Origin: Glaciecola sp. HTCC2999
GTDB lineage: Bacteria; Pseudomonadota; Gammaproteobacteria; Enterobacterales; Alteromonadaceae
Direction: 5' to 3'
DNA length: 51,713 bases
Assembly: GCF_000155775.1 (NCBI RefSeq)
Contig: NZ_DS989810.1
Coordinates: 296,683-348,395, forward strand
In this document: piece by piece, positions 17,254-25,559 of the stretch
Numbering within the stretch: position 1 is the stretch's first letter
How the letters are laid out: each line of letters opens with the position of its first letter
The notes under the pieces: model-generated
The model's input: the letters and a program-made list of their open reading frames with translations, nothing else
What the model was told of the DNA's origin: nothing
Database searches by the model: none
Program-made: the position numbers and the translations under genes

Positions 17254-20109
17254 TTAAGGTAACTCAAAAGTTAAACTGTATTGACCTGCATAATATTTTT
17301 TAGGATCGTTCTGATCTAAGGTTGGTAACGTTACATAAGCGGTTGAATTATTAGGCACAGTAAAGTTCCAAGTCACTTTATTTCCTTCACGCTTCCAACT
17401 ACTTTGAATTTCGCCATAACCCGTTTTATATGACACTTCAACACTATCTAAACCGGATACAAATAAAGGTGCAAGTTCAAAGTCCTGATAAGCAACGGTG
17501 TCGACCATAGGACGAATACCTCCTAGACCTTCATAAAACCAACCGTCATAACCACTGTGGAATGGATGGTTTAACGAACGACCTGGTTCATTTTCATAAC
17601 CACCTGACATTGAGCCGGGGATAAAACCGCCTTTACGTTCCCATAATGTTGTCGCGTTCAACTCATTGATTAAATAGGAATATCCTGGATAACCTTCGGC
17701 TTTAAAAATGTTAAATGCAGTGTCTGCATAACCAAAATCACTCAATGCGCGATACAAATAAGTTTGTCCTAATGCGCCAACTGATGCGTGACCTTTCCAC
17801 TTATTCACAACGTCATCATTAATTACTTTAGCAATCGCCGCATGTTTCTCTTTCGGTGCGATACCAAACATTATGGCCATTGAATCAGCTGTTTGACTTC
17901 CGTAACTGTTACTTTCTTCGTTAAACAACTCTTGGTTGAACCTTGCGCTGATTTGATTGAACAAGTCACTGTAATGCTTTTGCTGTGCAGGTTTATTTAA
18001 GACTGCAGAGATTTTCGACATTAAATTAGCTGTATGAGCAAATAATGCCGAACTAGTTAATGTCGGTGTTGTACGTTCTGAAGCACAACGACCATTAATA
18101 CGATGTGGGCCACGGGTAACCACAGGATCACACCAATCCCCATAACCATTGCGTATCATTGAATTATCTAACTGGGACTCTCCGGCGTTCATATATTCAA
18201 CCATGCTTTCAAACTGCTCAAAAAGTAATTGCTCATTACCATGATGGCGATAATGTTCCCAAGCAATCATAATTTCTGCTGCAGCCCAATCAAGCTTGCC
18301 ACCATGACTTCGTTTACCCGGTACAACCGCTGGAGCAATATGAGCAGACGTTTGGAAGTCACCTAGATATTTGTCCCAAAACTTATCCATATTGTAGTTA
18401 TAGTTACCTGTGATCAAAGCAGCATGTGCATCACCCGTCCAACCGGCTCTTTCACGAATTGGGCAGTCCATTGGCAGTGCCATCAAGTTACTTTCATAAC
18501 CCCATAGCGCCATATCGTGTACCTTGTTAACAAGTGGATCAGAACTTTTGAATTGACCAACAATTTCAACGTTACTTCTCACCAAATGAGCGGTAATTGA
18601 ATCAAGAGAAGGCGCGTCATCCAAACCTCTAACTTCGACATATCGAAAACCGTGCCACGTGAAAATTGGCGTCCAAGTTTCTGTCTCATCACCAGAGGCG
18701 ATATAACCATCAACTTGTTTTAATAATGGCGCACCGCCACCACTTTTTTGGCTAATTTGGTTTTTCGAGTTAACCCACTCCGCATAACGAAAATAAATTG
18801 CTTGTCCTTTTTTAAGGCCTAACTTTTTAATATCAACAGTTGGAATACCCGTAAAGTTTTGCCCAAAATCGAATACCCAAACTTTAGGCTCAGGATTAAA
18901 GACTTCGACAGGTTTGACTTCTTTAACGGCTTTGATTGGAGGTAACATTTGTGGTTCAAGTTGCTTTGTTGGCCATTGGTTAAGTACAGTTACTTTTTCC
19001 CAGTTATTAAGATTAAGGTTAGTACTTTCATTCCACCCTTTTATCTCAAGGTTTGCGTCATATAACTCGCCTGAGAACACCCCTTCTTTTAAAATTGGTG
19101 ATTTATGACTTAACCAGTTTTCATCACTCACAATAATTTGCTTAGTACCATCCTCAAATGTGATTTCTAATTGCGCGATAAATGTGGGTTGTCCATAGGA
19201 TAATGAACGTTTTGTTTTTGAACCTTCTTTCGCGTCTGGGTTTGTCCATTTGCTGAAAGCAATATCTTCATCGTACCAACCACTGCCTAGATGTACTGCT
19301 ATAGTATTTTGACCTTCGGTAAGGAAGGATTGAACATCATCTGTGTTATATAAAATTCGCTTATCAAAATCTGTTTGTCCCGGGTCCATGATACGGTCAT
19401 CGATATTTTTGCCATTTAAATAGAGTTCATAATATCCAGCAGCAGTGCTATGTAATCTTGCTTTGGCTATTTTCTTGTTGCTTTGGATAGTAAATTGATT
19501 CCTGAACAAAACAGCGGTTGGTGACACTTTTAATTGTTCTAACACGCGTTCTTGGGTTTTACGCTTACTTTTCTTTATTCGTTTATCTTCTAAGTTTGCC
19601 GCAAATCGCATCCATTGATTAACAGCTGGCGTTATTTTTGCAGTTTCTTGTTTTGCAACTTGCAACCATTTTGCTTGCCAATCAGCCTTAACAATTAGCC
19701 CCATTTCCCAGAAGTTAACTTTACTCCATTCATTTGGTTGCTCGGTATCAGAAGCCCAAACTCGAACACGCCAATAAGCCACATCACCAACTGATAAAGG
19801 TTTACCCTGATAAGCAACGTTAACTGAACGTCTATCTGCCACTTTTCCAGAGTCCCATAGATCTGGTTTATTCTGTTCTAATAAGACATCGCTACTCGCC
19901 ACCTGAATTTGATAAGCCGCTTGCGACTTAACATTTGAATACCAAGATAAATTTGGCATTAACCTATGTACATTGAGTGGTTGAACATTGCCTTCAACCA
20001 ATAAGTTACTTGCAGCTAGGTTTGATGGTGATTCCTGCTTATTACTCTCACAACCACTAACGATACTGACAAACATCAGTACCATTGCGGCAAACAAAGC
20101 GTTGGTCAT
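17254..20109 (-). CDS. GH78 alpha-L-rhamnosidase lipoprotein (copy 1)
   Basis: 951 aa with a lipoprotein signal (FVSIVSGCESN). The domain order is typical of GH78: a fibronectin-like N-domain (LSWYSNVKSQAAYQIQVAS, VAYWRVRVWASD), a carbohydrate-binding N-domain (FRNQFTI..., ARLHSTAAGYYELYLNGK), then the (alpha/alpha)6 catalytic domain. The catalytic region has DCPIRERAGWTGDAH (about residue 550; the second Glu of the motif is the likely general acid) and TTLWERKGGFIPGS (about 820; the Glu is the likely base). A C-terminal beta domain follows. It hydrolyses terminal alpha-L-rhamnose. It shares domain plan with the GH78 at 45721 but the sequences differ clearly. 95 bp separate it from the sulfatase downstream. 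Confidence 0.94.
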   Translation of the reverse strand: MTNALFAAMVLMFVSIVSGCESNKQESPSNLAASNLLVEGNVQPLNVHRLMPNLSWYSNVKSQAAYQIQVASSDVLLEQNKPDLWDSGKVADRRSVNVAYQGKPLSVGDVAYWRVRVWASDTEQPNEWSKVNFWEMGLIVKADWQAKWLQVAKQETAKITPAVNQWMRFAANLEDKRIKKSKRKTQERVLEQLKVSPTAVLFRNQFTIQSNKKIAKARLHSTAAGYYELYLNGKNIDDRIMDPGQTDFDKRILYNTDDVQSFLTEGQNTIAVHLGSGWYDEDIAFSKWTNPDAKEGSKTKRSLSYGQPTFIAQLEITFEDGTKQIIVSDENWLSHKSPILKEGVFSGELYDANLEIKGWNESTNLNLNNWEKVTVLNQWPTKQLEPQMLPPIKAVKEVKPVEVFNPEPKVWVFDFGQNFTGIPTVDIKKLGLKKGQAIYFRYAEWVNSKNQISQKSGGGAPLLKQVDGYIASGDETETWTPIFTWHGFRYVEVRGLDDAPSLDSITAHLVRSNVEIVGQFKSSDPLVNKVHDMALWGYESNLMALPMDCPIRERAGWTGDAHAALITGNYNYNMDKFWDKYLGDFQTSAHIAPAVVPGKRSHGGKLDWAAAEIMIAWEHYRHHGNEQLLFEQFESMVEYMNAGESQLDNSMIRNGYGDWCDPVVTRGPHRINGRCASERTTPTLTSSALFAHTANLMSKISAVLNKPAQQKHYSDLFNQISARFNQELFNEESNSYGSQTADSMAIMFGIAPKEKHAAIAKVINDDVVNKWKGHASVGALGQTYLYRALSDFGYADTAFNIFKAEGYPGYSYLINELNATTLWERKGGFIPGSMSGGYENEPGRSLNHPFHSGYDGWFYEGLGGIRPMVDTVAYQDFELAPLFVSGLDSVEVSYKTGYGEIQSSWKREGNKVTWNFTVPNNSTAYVTLPTLDQNDPKKYYAGQYSLTFELP

Positions 20110-20668
20110 TTTCTGTTAACTCCTTTGAACGGACATACTTTTTTTAATCCACAAAATTTTCAATACTTAGACTTTAAAACGTATAAGCGATTAATTATGA
20201 GGATATCGGTTATTACGATATAAAAATAACATTGCAAAACTTGCTGGACTGGGGATAGCACAATAAATAGAGCGCATATTATGGATTTACTTTGCACTTT
20301 TTATTCGGAACAAACTAAAAACTTAGTTATATCACTATATTTAACTGCTTTAATAATAGAAGGCTATGTATGTCTTACCCTACTGACCCAGCAACTTTAA
20401 TTGTTTTTTGATCTATTGTTTTATATTTTATTAATAAGTTTTTTACAAATACATACATTATCAAATATATAAAAACAATAAAAGAAAAAATGAATAATTT
20501 TGATTTGTTATGACCTAATATGATTTAAATTGCTTTTATATCGAAACATAATACAAAAGCAAAAATATGCCTCATCTAAGGCTCAATATAGCTACAAACT
20601 AAAATATAGAATTGCACAATATTAGTAGCAATTCAGCCCCTTAAAATTCTCAGCCAATAACGTGGTTT
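20110..20668. other. Intergenic region upstream of GH78 copy 1
   Basis: A 559-bp, very AT-rich stretch between the FBPase stop (20669) and the GH78 start (20109), both on the minus strand. It must contain the promoter of the GH78-sulfatase group. I see no gene, RNA or strong palindrome. No terminator hairpin is evident after the FBPase gene. Confidence 0.5.
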
Positions 20669-21631
20669 TTACAATTGGTACGTTGCTATCTCTTTCACAA
20701 CATCCGAAGAACCTAATAATACAGGGGTTCTTTGGTGTAACGATTGAGGGGGAATGTCTAAGATTGCTTGTGTCTCATCATAAGCAGTCCCGCCGGCATT
20801 TTCTACTAACCACGCCATGGGATTTGCTTCATATAACAGGCGTAATTTACCGTCTTCCATATTATCGCGTTTGTCACCTGGGTAGAAATAGACACCACCA
20901 CGCGTAATTACACGGTGAACATCACCGACCATCGCAGCATTCCAGCGTAATACAGGTGCTTTATCCGTTTGGTTATTCACAAACAAATGACCAAAAAATG
21001 ATTGGTATGGGGCGTTCCAAAACGGATAATTAGCCATATTCAATGCGTATTCATTAGTTGCTGTAGGAATAGTAAATTCAGGGGTCGTTAATAGGAATCC
21101 ACCATGAGTAGAATCAAGTGTAAATCCACGCGTTGGACCGCCTGTGGTCATGACTAATAAAGTCGAAGGACCATACAATACATAACCGGCGACTAATTGT
21201 GCACGACCACCTTGTAAAAACTGAACAGGGCTATCCGCAGGCTCATCTGGTAATGTGGGATAGATTGTAAATATCGTCCCTATTTGACCGTTGACATCAA
21301 TGTTAGATGAACCATCAAGTGGATCAAACGCAACATTATATATCCCTTCTTCATGGCCAATAACGATTTCATCTTCTTCTTCAGATGCGATGGAACGGAC
21401 ACTCGCATCAGATAACAAGATGTCTTTTAACATCTGATTGGTAATAACATCGAGTTTCTTTTGGGTCTCACCTTGAACATTTTCAGTCAAGGTCGAACCT
21501 AAAACACCGGATAACTCACCCTGACTAACACGGAAAGTGATCTCCTTGCACGACGCTAAGATGGAACGAATGAGTAAAATCAGATCGATATCGACGTTAT
21601 CTTGTTTAAGTACAGATATAAGACGCTGCAT
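20669..21631 (-). CDS. fbp: Fructose-1,6-bisphosphatase class I
   Basis: A cytoplasmic gluconeogenic enzyme that hydrolyses fructose-1,6-bisphosphate to fructose-6-phosphate. About 320 aa; E. coli Fbp has 332. Metal-binding motifs are SEEEDE and the invariant DPLDGSSNIDVN (near residue 105). Substrate-site segments include WNAAMVGDVHRVITRGG and GKLRLLYEANPMAWLVE. ATG at 21631 overlaps the aldolase stop as TAATG, so the two are translationally coupled; a GTG three codons earlier (21640) is the alternative. Placement in the locus suits a pathway that ends in triose phosphate and pyruvate. Confidence 0.93.
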   Translation of the reverse strand: MQRLISVLKQDNVDIDLILLIRSILASCKEITFRVSQGELSGVLGSTLTENVQGETQKKLDVITNQMLKDILLSDASVRSIASEEEDEIVIGHEEGIYNVAFDPLDGSSNIDVNGQIGTIFTIYPTLPDEPADSPVQFLQGGRAQLVAGYVLYGPSTLLVMTTGGPTRGFTLDSTHGGFLLTTPEFTIPTATNEYALNMANYPFWNAPYQSFFGHLFVNNQTDKAPVLRWNAAMVGDVHRVITRGGVYFYPGDKRDNMEDGKLRLLYEANPMAWLVENAGGTAYDETQAILDIPPQSLHQRTPVLLGSSDVVKEIATYQL

Positions 21632-22689
21632 TATGAACACCTATTCAAACAGTTTAAATCACCAAAGCACTGTTCTAAGCGATTGACCATGGAGACTTCT
21701 CCATGACGCAACCAAACGCGAGGGTCATAATATTTTTTATTTGGCTTATCGTCACCATCAGGGTTGCCAATTTGTCCTTGAAGATATCCTTCATGGTCGC
21801 CGTAATAAGATAAAACACCTGACCACGTCGCCCATTGTGTATCGGTATCGATGTTCATTTTCACAACACCATACCCGATCGATTCTTCTATTTTTGCTTG
21901 TTCAGAACCTGAGCCGCCATGGAAAACAAAATTGACCGAGTTAGCAGGCAAATTACATTTATCACTGATCAGTGTTTGTGAATCTTTTAAAATAGTCGGT
22001 GTTAGTACCACATTACCAGGCTTATAAACTCCGTGGACATTACCAAATGAAGCAGCAATGCTGACATTAGGACTAATAGACGTCAGTTCAGTATAGGCAG
22101 CTAGCACTTCATCTGGCTGAGTATAAAGCTCAGACTGGTCCATATCGGTATTATCAACACCGTCTTCTTCACCGCCAGTACAACCGAGTTCAATCTCAAT
22201 CGCCATATCTAACTGAGCAAACTGCGCTAAATATCTACCTGAAATAGCAATGTTATCCGCTAGGCTTTCTTCAGATAAATCCAGCATGTGCGAAGTAAAA
22301 AGAGGACGTGCATTGGCAGCATAATACGCTTTACCGGCTTCAATGAGTCCGTCAATCCAGCCAAGTAACTTTTTAGCTGCATGGTCGGTGTGTAATATGA
22401 CCGGCACTTGATACACTTCAGCAGCCATATGCACGTATTGCGCAGCGGCAATAGCCCCTTTAATTGCAGTCGTTTCTTTGTCTTTGGTTGCCGTTTTCCC
22501 CATAAAGAATTCTGCACCACCAAATGATAATTGAATAATGACTGGCGAATTTACCTTTGCAGCTGTCTCTAATACGGCATTGACTGAATTAGTGTTAACG
22601 ACGTTTACTGCGGGTAATGCAAACCCTTCTTCTCTTGCTTGTGCAAATAGCGACATAGCCTCTGGGCCATTAAGTACACCTAATTTCAT
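21631..22689 (-). CDS. fbaA: Fructose-bisphosphate aldolase class II
   Basis: A 352-aa zinc-dependent aldolase that joins or splits dihydroxyacetone phosphate and glyceraldehyde-3-phosphate; E. coli FbaA has 359 aa. Zinc ligands and family motifs are VILHTDHAAKK, AIEIELGCTGGEEDGVDN, SFGNVHGVYKPG and NFVFHGGSGS. The C-terminal YYDPRVWLRHGE is typical of the FbaA group. The ATG follows a GGAGT site. Overlap with fbp downstream indicates a dedicated gluconeogenic pair. Upstream lies the truncated KDPG aldolase gene. Confidence 0.94.
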   Translation of the reverse strand: MKLGVLNGPEAMSLFAQAREEGFALPAVNVVNTNSVNAVLETAAKVNSPVIIQLSFGGAEFFMGKTATKDKETTAIKGAIAAAQYVHMAAEVYQVPVILHTDHAAKKLLGWIDGLIEAGKAYYAANARPLFTSHMLDLSEESLADNIAISGRYLAQFAQLDMAIEIELGCTGGEEDGVDNTDMDQSELYTQPDEVLAAYTELTSISPNVSIAASFGNVHGVYKPGNVVLTPTILKDSQTLISDKCNLPANSVNFVFHGGSGSEQAKIEESIGYGVVKMNIDTDTQWATWSGVLSYYGDHEGYLQGQIGNPDGDDKPNKKYYDPRVWLRHGEVSMVNRLEQCFGDLNCLNRCS

Positions 22690-22718
22690 GACATTTACTC
22701 CTTAAATGATAATCCGGT

Positions 22719-22820
22719 TTATTGCATAATACCTGCAGCTTTAACGCCTGCAGCAATATCGTCTGATTGAATGATAGGTAGAATACGTTGTGTATCCATG
22801 ATTTGAGAAAATGAACTCAT
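22719..22820 (-). pseudogene. eda: Truncated KDPG aldolase gene (N-terminal 33 codons)
   Basis: An ATG at 22820 with a good AAGGA site opens a 33-codon frame whose body reads IMDTQRILPIIQSDDIAAGV, then KAAGIMQ and TAA. The IMDTQRILPIIQ start is the familiar N-terminal strand of 2-dehydro-3-deoxy-phosphogluconate aldolase (normally about 205 aa). The remaining five-sixths, including the catalytic Glu and Lys, are missing. Its place between KDG kinase and FBP aldolase genes supports the assignment. The loss looks like an internal deletion, not a sequencing error. Confidence 0.65.
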
Positions 22821-22870
22821 AAAAATTCCTTCAGGCTAATCATGATTAGCCTGTATTTGTGATTGGTTTC

Positions 22871-23783
22871 TTAGTTGTGAGCACTCAGTGGGATAATCGC
22901 CCCAGGATGCTGTATCACAATACCCGCCATTGCAGCACCGGCTCGAACAGACTCTTCAATCGGTTGACCATTCATGCGTGCCCCTAAATAAGCACCATTA
23001 AATGAGTCACCCGCAGAGGTGGTGTCGACGACATGTTTGACAGGAGTGATCGGAATCAAATAGGTTTTCCCTGAATGGATCACTTGCACCGTATTAGCGC
23101 CATCTTTGATGATTAACTCTTCAATATCAAACTCGTCAAAGAATGCGACGGTATCATCGGCGTTATCGATACCATAAAGCATTTCCATATCTTCGATACC
23201 CGGTAATGCGATGTCTGCATAAGCAAATGCTTTTTTTGTATTCGCTGATGGTATCTTCAACAGAGGACCAAATTTGCGGACGGTAGTTTGGATCAAAAAC
23301 AATCTTTACACCGGCAGCTTTCATATTCTTTACCATTTGCCAAAATGCATCGCGCAATGACGGCTCTGTGATGGCTAAGGAGATACCAGAAAAGAAAAAC
23401 ATATCGGCATTGGCTAACAGCTCTTCGTAAGCGGGAGTTACATGCGCGACATTACACTTAGCTGCAGAGTCACTTCGCCAATAGGTGAACGAACGTTCAC
23501 CTGCGGCATCCGTATGGACCCAGTACAGACCAGGTATTTTGACTGTGTCTTTTATTACAAGATCAGTACTGATATTTTCTGCTGAAAATGCATTCAGCAT
23601 AGCGTCGCTCATTTTGTCTTGTCCAACACAAGTCGATAATGCAGCATCGATATTAGGACAAGTACGTTTGAGATATACCGCGGCGTTGTAAACGTCACCT
23701 GCGAATGATTGCGCAAGGCCACCATCCGCAGTTTGACGCATTTCTATCATGCACTCACCAAAAAATATGATTGATTTATTCAT
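22871..23783 (-). pseudogene. kdgK: 2-dehydro-3-deoxygluconate kinase, interrupted by a frameshift
   Basis: A PfkB-family sugar kinase that would phosphorylate KDG to KDPG. The 5' part (from ATG 23783) has IIFFGECMIEMRQ, SFAGDVYNAAVYLKR and VFDPNYRPQIWSS, all KdgK hallmarks. It runs into a run of seven A (23231-23237, T on plus) and shifts frame. The 3' part continues in the other frame with AFAYADIALPGIEDMEMLYG and the phosphate-site motif DTTSAGDSFNGAYLGARM, ending at 22871. Deleting one A restores EYKKAFAYADIALPG. The start overlaps the stop of the cupin fragment as ATGA. It may be a true lesion, a phase-variable run or a base-calling error. Confidence 0.85.
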
Positions 23784-23971
23784 GATGCAGCCCAACTATA
23801 TTTCTTTAACGGTTCAATACAGATGCAATTACCTGATTTTAATAATTTTGTTTGATTGTTATCCATGACTTCAAATTTACTTTGAACTACATAAGATACA
23901 TGCGAATGAAAGTGGTCATAAGCATAATCAATTGCGCCTTCATCAAATAAAAAGGGTGCACTTCGTTTCAT
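23780..23971 (-). pseudogene. kdgF: Fragment of a KdgF-like cupin
   Basis: 63 codons that read GAIDYAYDHFHSHVSYVVQS, then KFEVMDNNQTKLLKSGNCICIEP. This matches the central cupin strands and His metal ligands of KdgF, which converts 4,5-unsaturated uronates to linear keturonates. KdgF is normally about 110 aa; some 25 residues at the N-terminus and about 35-40 at the C-terminus are absent. The stop (TGA) overlaps the kdgK start. A functional cupin is unlikely. Confidence 0.6.
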
Positions 23972-24033
23972 GTTATTGGCCTAAAGAAATGATTTAATAT
24001 TTGTAGTTCTTGCTAACCTAAAAGTAAGGGTTG

Positions 24034-24915
24034 CTATTTAGTTATGACAGGCGAGGATAAGTCGATACCCTTAACCATATAGAGATCATCATATCGAAGC
24101 CCTCCATTCCCGAAAGGCTCTTCGACTGGTCCACTATTACATGTTGCCTGGAAATAAATAAGAGGCTGTTCTCTTTTTATACGAAAATCGGCTGCAGTAT
24201 ATACTTTCTGCTGTAACGGGAACTCTGTTCCACCACGAATATAAATATCATATCGTTGTCCCCCTTCTGATTTTTTTCTATTGTTGATTACTAACCAAAT
24301 TTCATACCAGATATCAGTATCAAAAGGTTCGATATTCTTACCCTTTTTGGCATTAAAAGCGATGTCATACCAAGGATTATTTCGTACTTGAATTGCACCA
24401 TTATTTTGGTAATTCACGTGAGGATCAAAACGGTCTGTTATTCTTATAGATGGTTCAAATGCTTCATAGGCCTTTTCCATTATTCCTGCTGGTTGTAAAT
24501 TAGTTAAACCAAAAACGTGATTATTTGAATAACTATCAACGTTCAATCGAAGATATAGTGTATATGTATCTCCAACTTCTATTGGTTTAGGTAATTTCCT
24601 AAAGCTCAAGGCTTTACGGTTGCCAAATATGCCATCTGGACCAGCCTTTTTGATTAGATATCGATTGGAGCTTATATTGTTTGAGAGTTGCTCAACTCTT
24701 ATTTCTGTCACTTGTGGATTTTTTATGTATGGGTCGGTTTCGTTTTGTGCATCATATTTTGTCCAATCGCTTAACGGGTTTTTCGATTCAAAATCATCTA
24801 TCTTAATCCACAATTCTTTTTGACCTATGATATCTTCCGCAAATGCTAATCGCGTACACATGATAAGAACCACTAAAAAAAATATTACATAACGACAAGT
24901 ATGGGTATTAATCAT
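24034..24915 (-). CDS. Exported jelly-roll-like protein of unknown function
   Basis: 293 aa with a signal peptide (YVIFFLVVLIMCTRLAFA, cleaved before EDI). I do not recognise a named family. The mature part is rich in beta-strand patterns like LamG/concanavalin folds: WIKIDDFESKNPLSDWTKYD near the start, TYTLYLRLNVDSYSNN, DTDIWYEIWLVINNRKK and LRYDDLYMVKG at the end, the last being the usual final strand of such domains. It may be a glycan-binding protein or a lyase. It stands alone between the decayed KDG cassette and the TonB receptor. A GGTTAACC palindrome (24917-24924) directly abuts its start codon. Confidence 0.7.
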   Translation of the reverse strand: MINTHTCRYVIFFLVVLIMCTRLAFAEDIIGQKELWIKIDDFESKNPLSDWTKYDAQNETDPYIKNPQVTEIRVEQLSNNISSNRYLIKKAGPDGIFGNRKALSFRKLPKPIEVGDTYTLYLRLNVDSYSNNHVFGLTNLQPAGIMEKAYEAFEPSIRITDRFDPHVNYQNNGAIQVRNNPWYDIAFNAKKGKNIEPFDTDIWYEIWLVINNRKKSEGGQRYDIYIRGGTEFPLQQKVYTAADFRIKREQPLIYFQATCNSGPVEEPFGNGGLRYDDLYMVKGIDLSSPVITK

Positions 24916-25477
24916 TGGTTAACCTAATTTATATTATTTAACTGCTTATTAGTGAGCAACACTAAAGATTTAGTTACACTCACGCTCTTTTTCCTAACAT
25001 GGACTTCAATATAGAGTGTCTGTTCAGTAAGTACTCCACTTTTAATATTGAGCTTAAGATTCCATAAGGTTGCTATCTAAAAAACTTATTAGTAACTTCA
25101 CTAGCATTTTCTAAAACTTGAGTAACATAAATATAATCAGTTTGTATCGCATTAAAATCAGAAACATTGACTATCACCTCTGTTGAGATTTAGAGGTTTT
25201 TCGAGCTCAAAATTATTACCGCCATAACCATCAAGTGAAAATCCTGTGTAGTTTAATAAAATGCCAAGAATTTTGAAGTATTCGCATTTACCGATAAATT
25301 AAACATAAAATACAAAGCAAGTGTGCAAATCATATAAAAAGTTTTCACGAACAATCGTTTTTATTTAAAATAAACCTTATCATAAAATCCGCCCACAAAA
25401 AACCAAATTCAATCACAATCAATCAAATAATTTCACCTCGAAGAACATCACGGTATGAATAGTTGATAAACTTAAAC
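24916..25477. other. Intergenic stretch with scraps of a decayed gene
   Basis: 560 bp between the orphan jelly-roll gene and the TonB receptor terminator. On the minus strand two short open stretches in different frames look protein-like: YTGFSLDGYGGNNFELEKPL (about 25190-25250) and DFNAIQTDYIYVTQVLENAS, then EVTNKFFR and a stop (25073-25165). They could be parts of one frameshifted gene. No start codon or ribosome site is visible and the family is unknown. Confidence 0.35.
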
Positions 25478-25510
25478 AAAAAACCCCACTTTTTACCAGC
25501 GGGGTTTTTT
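25478..25510 (-). terminator. Rho-independent terminator of the TonB receptor gene
   Basis: A perfect 10-bp stem, AAAAAACCCC (25478-25487) with GGGGTTTTTT (25501-25510), and a 13-nt loop. It lies 50 bp beyond the stop of the TonB receptor, with T-runs on either strand. Confidence 0.9.
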
Positions 25511-25559
25511 ATTTGTAGCTTAAAATATTCGCTAATTAAAACATATCTTATAAATTAGC

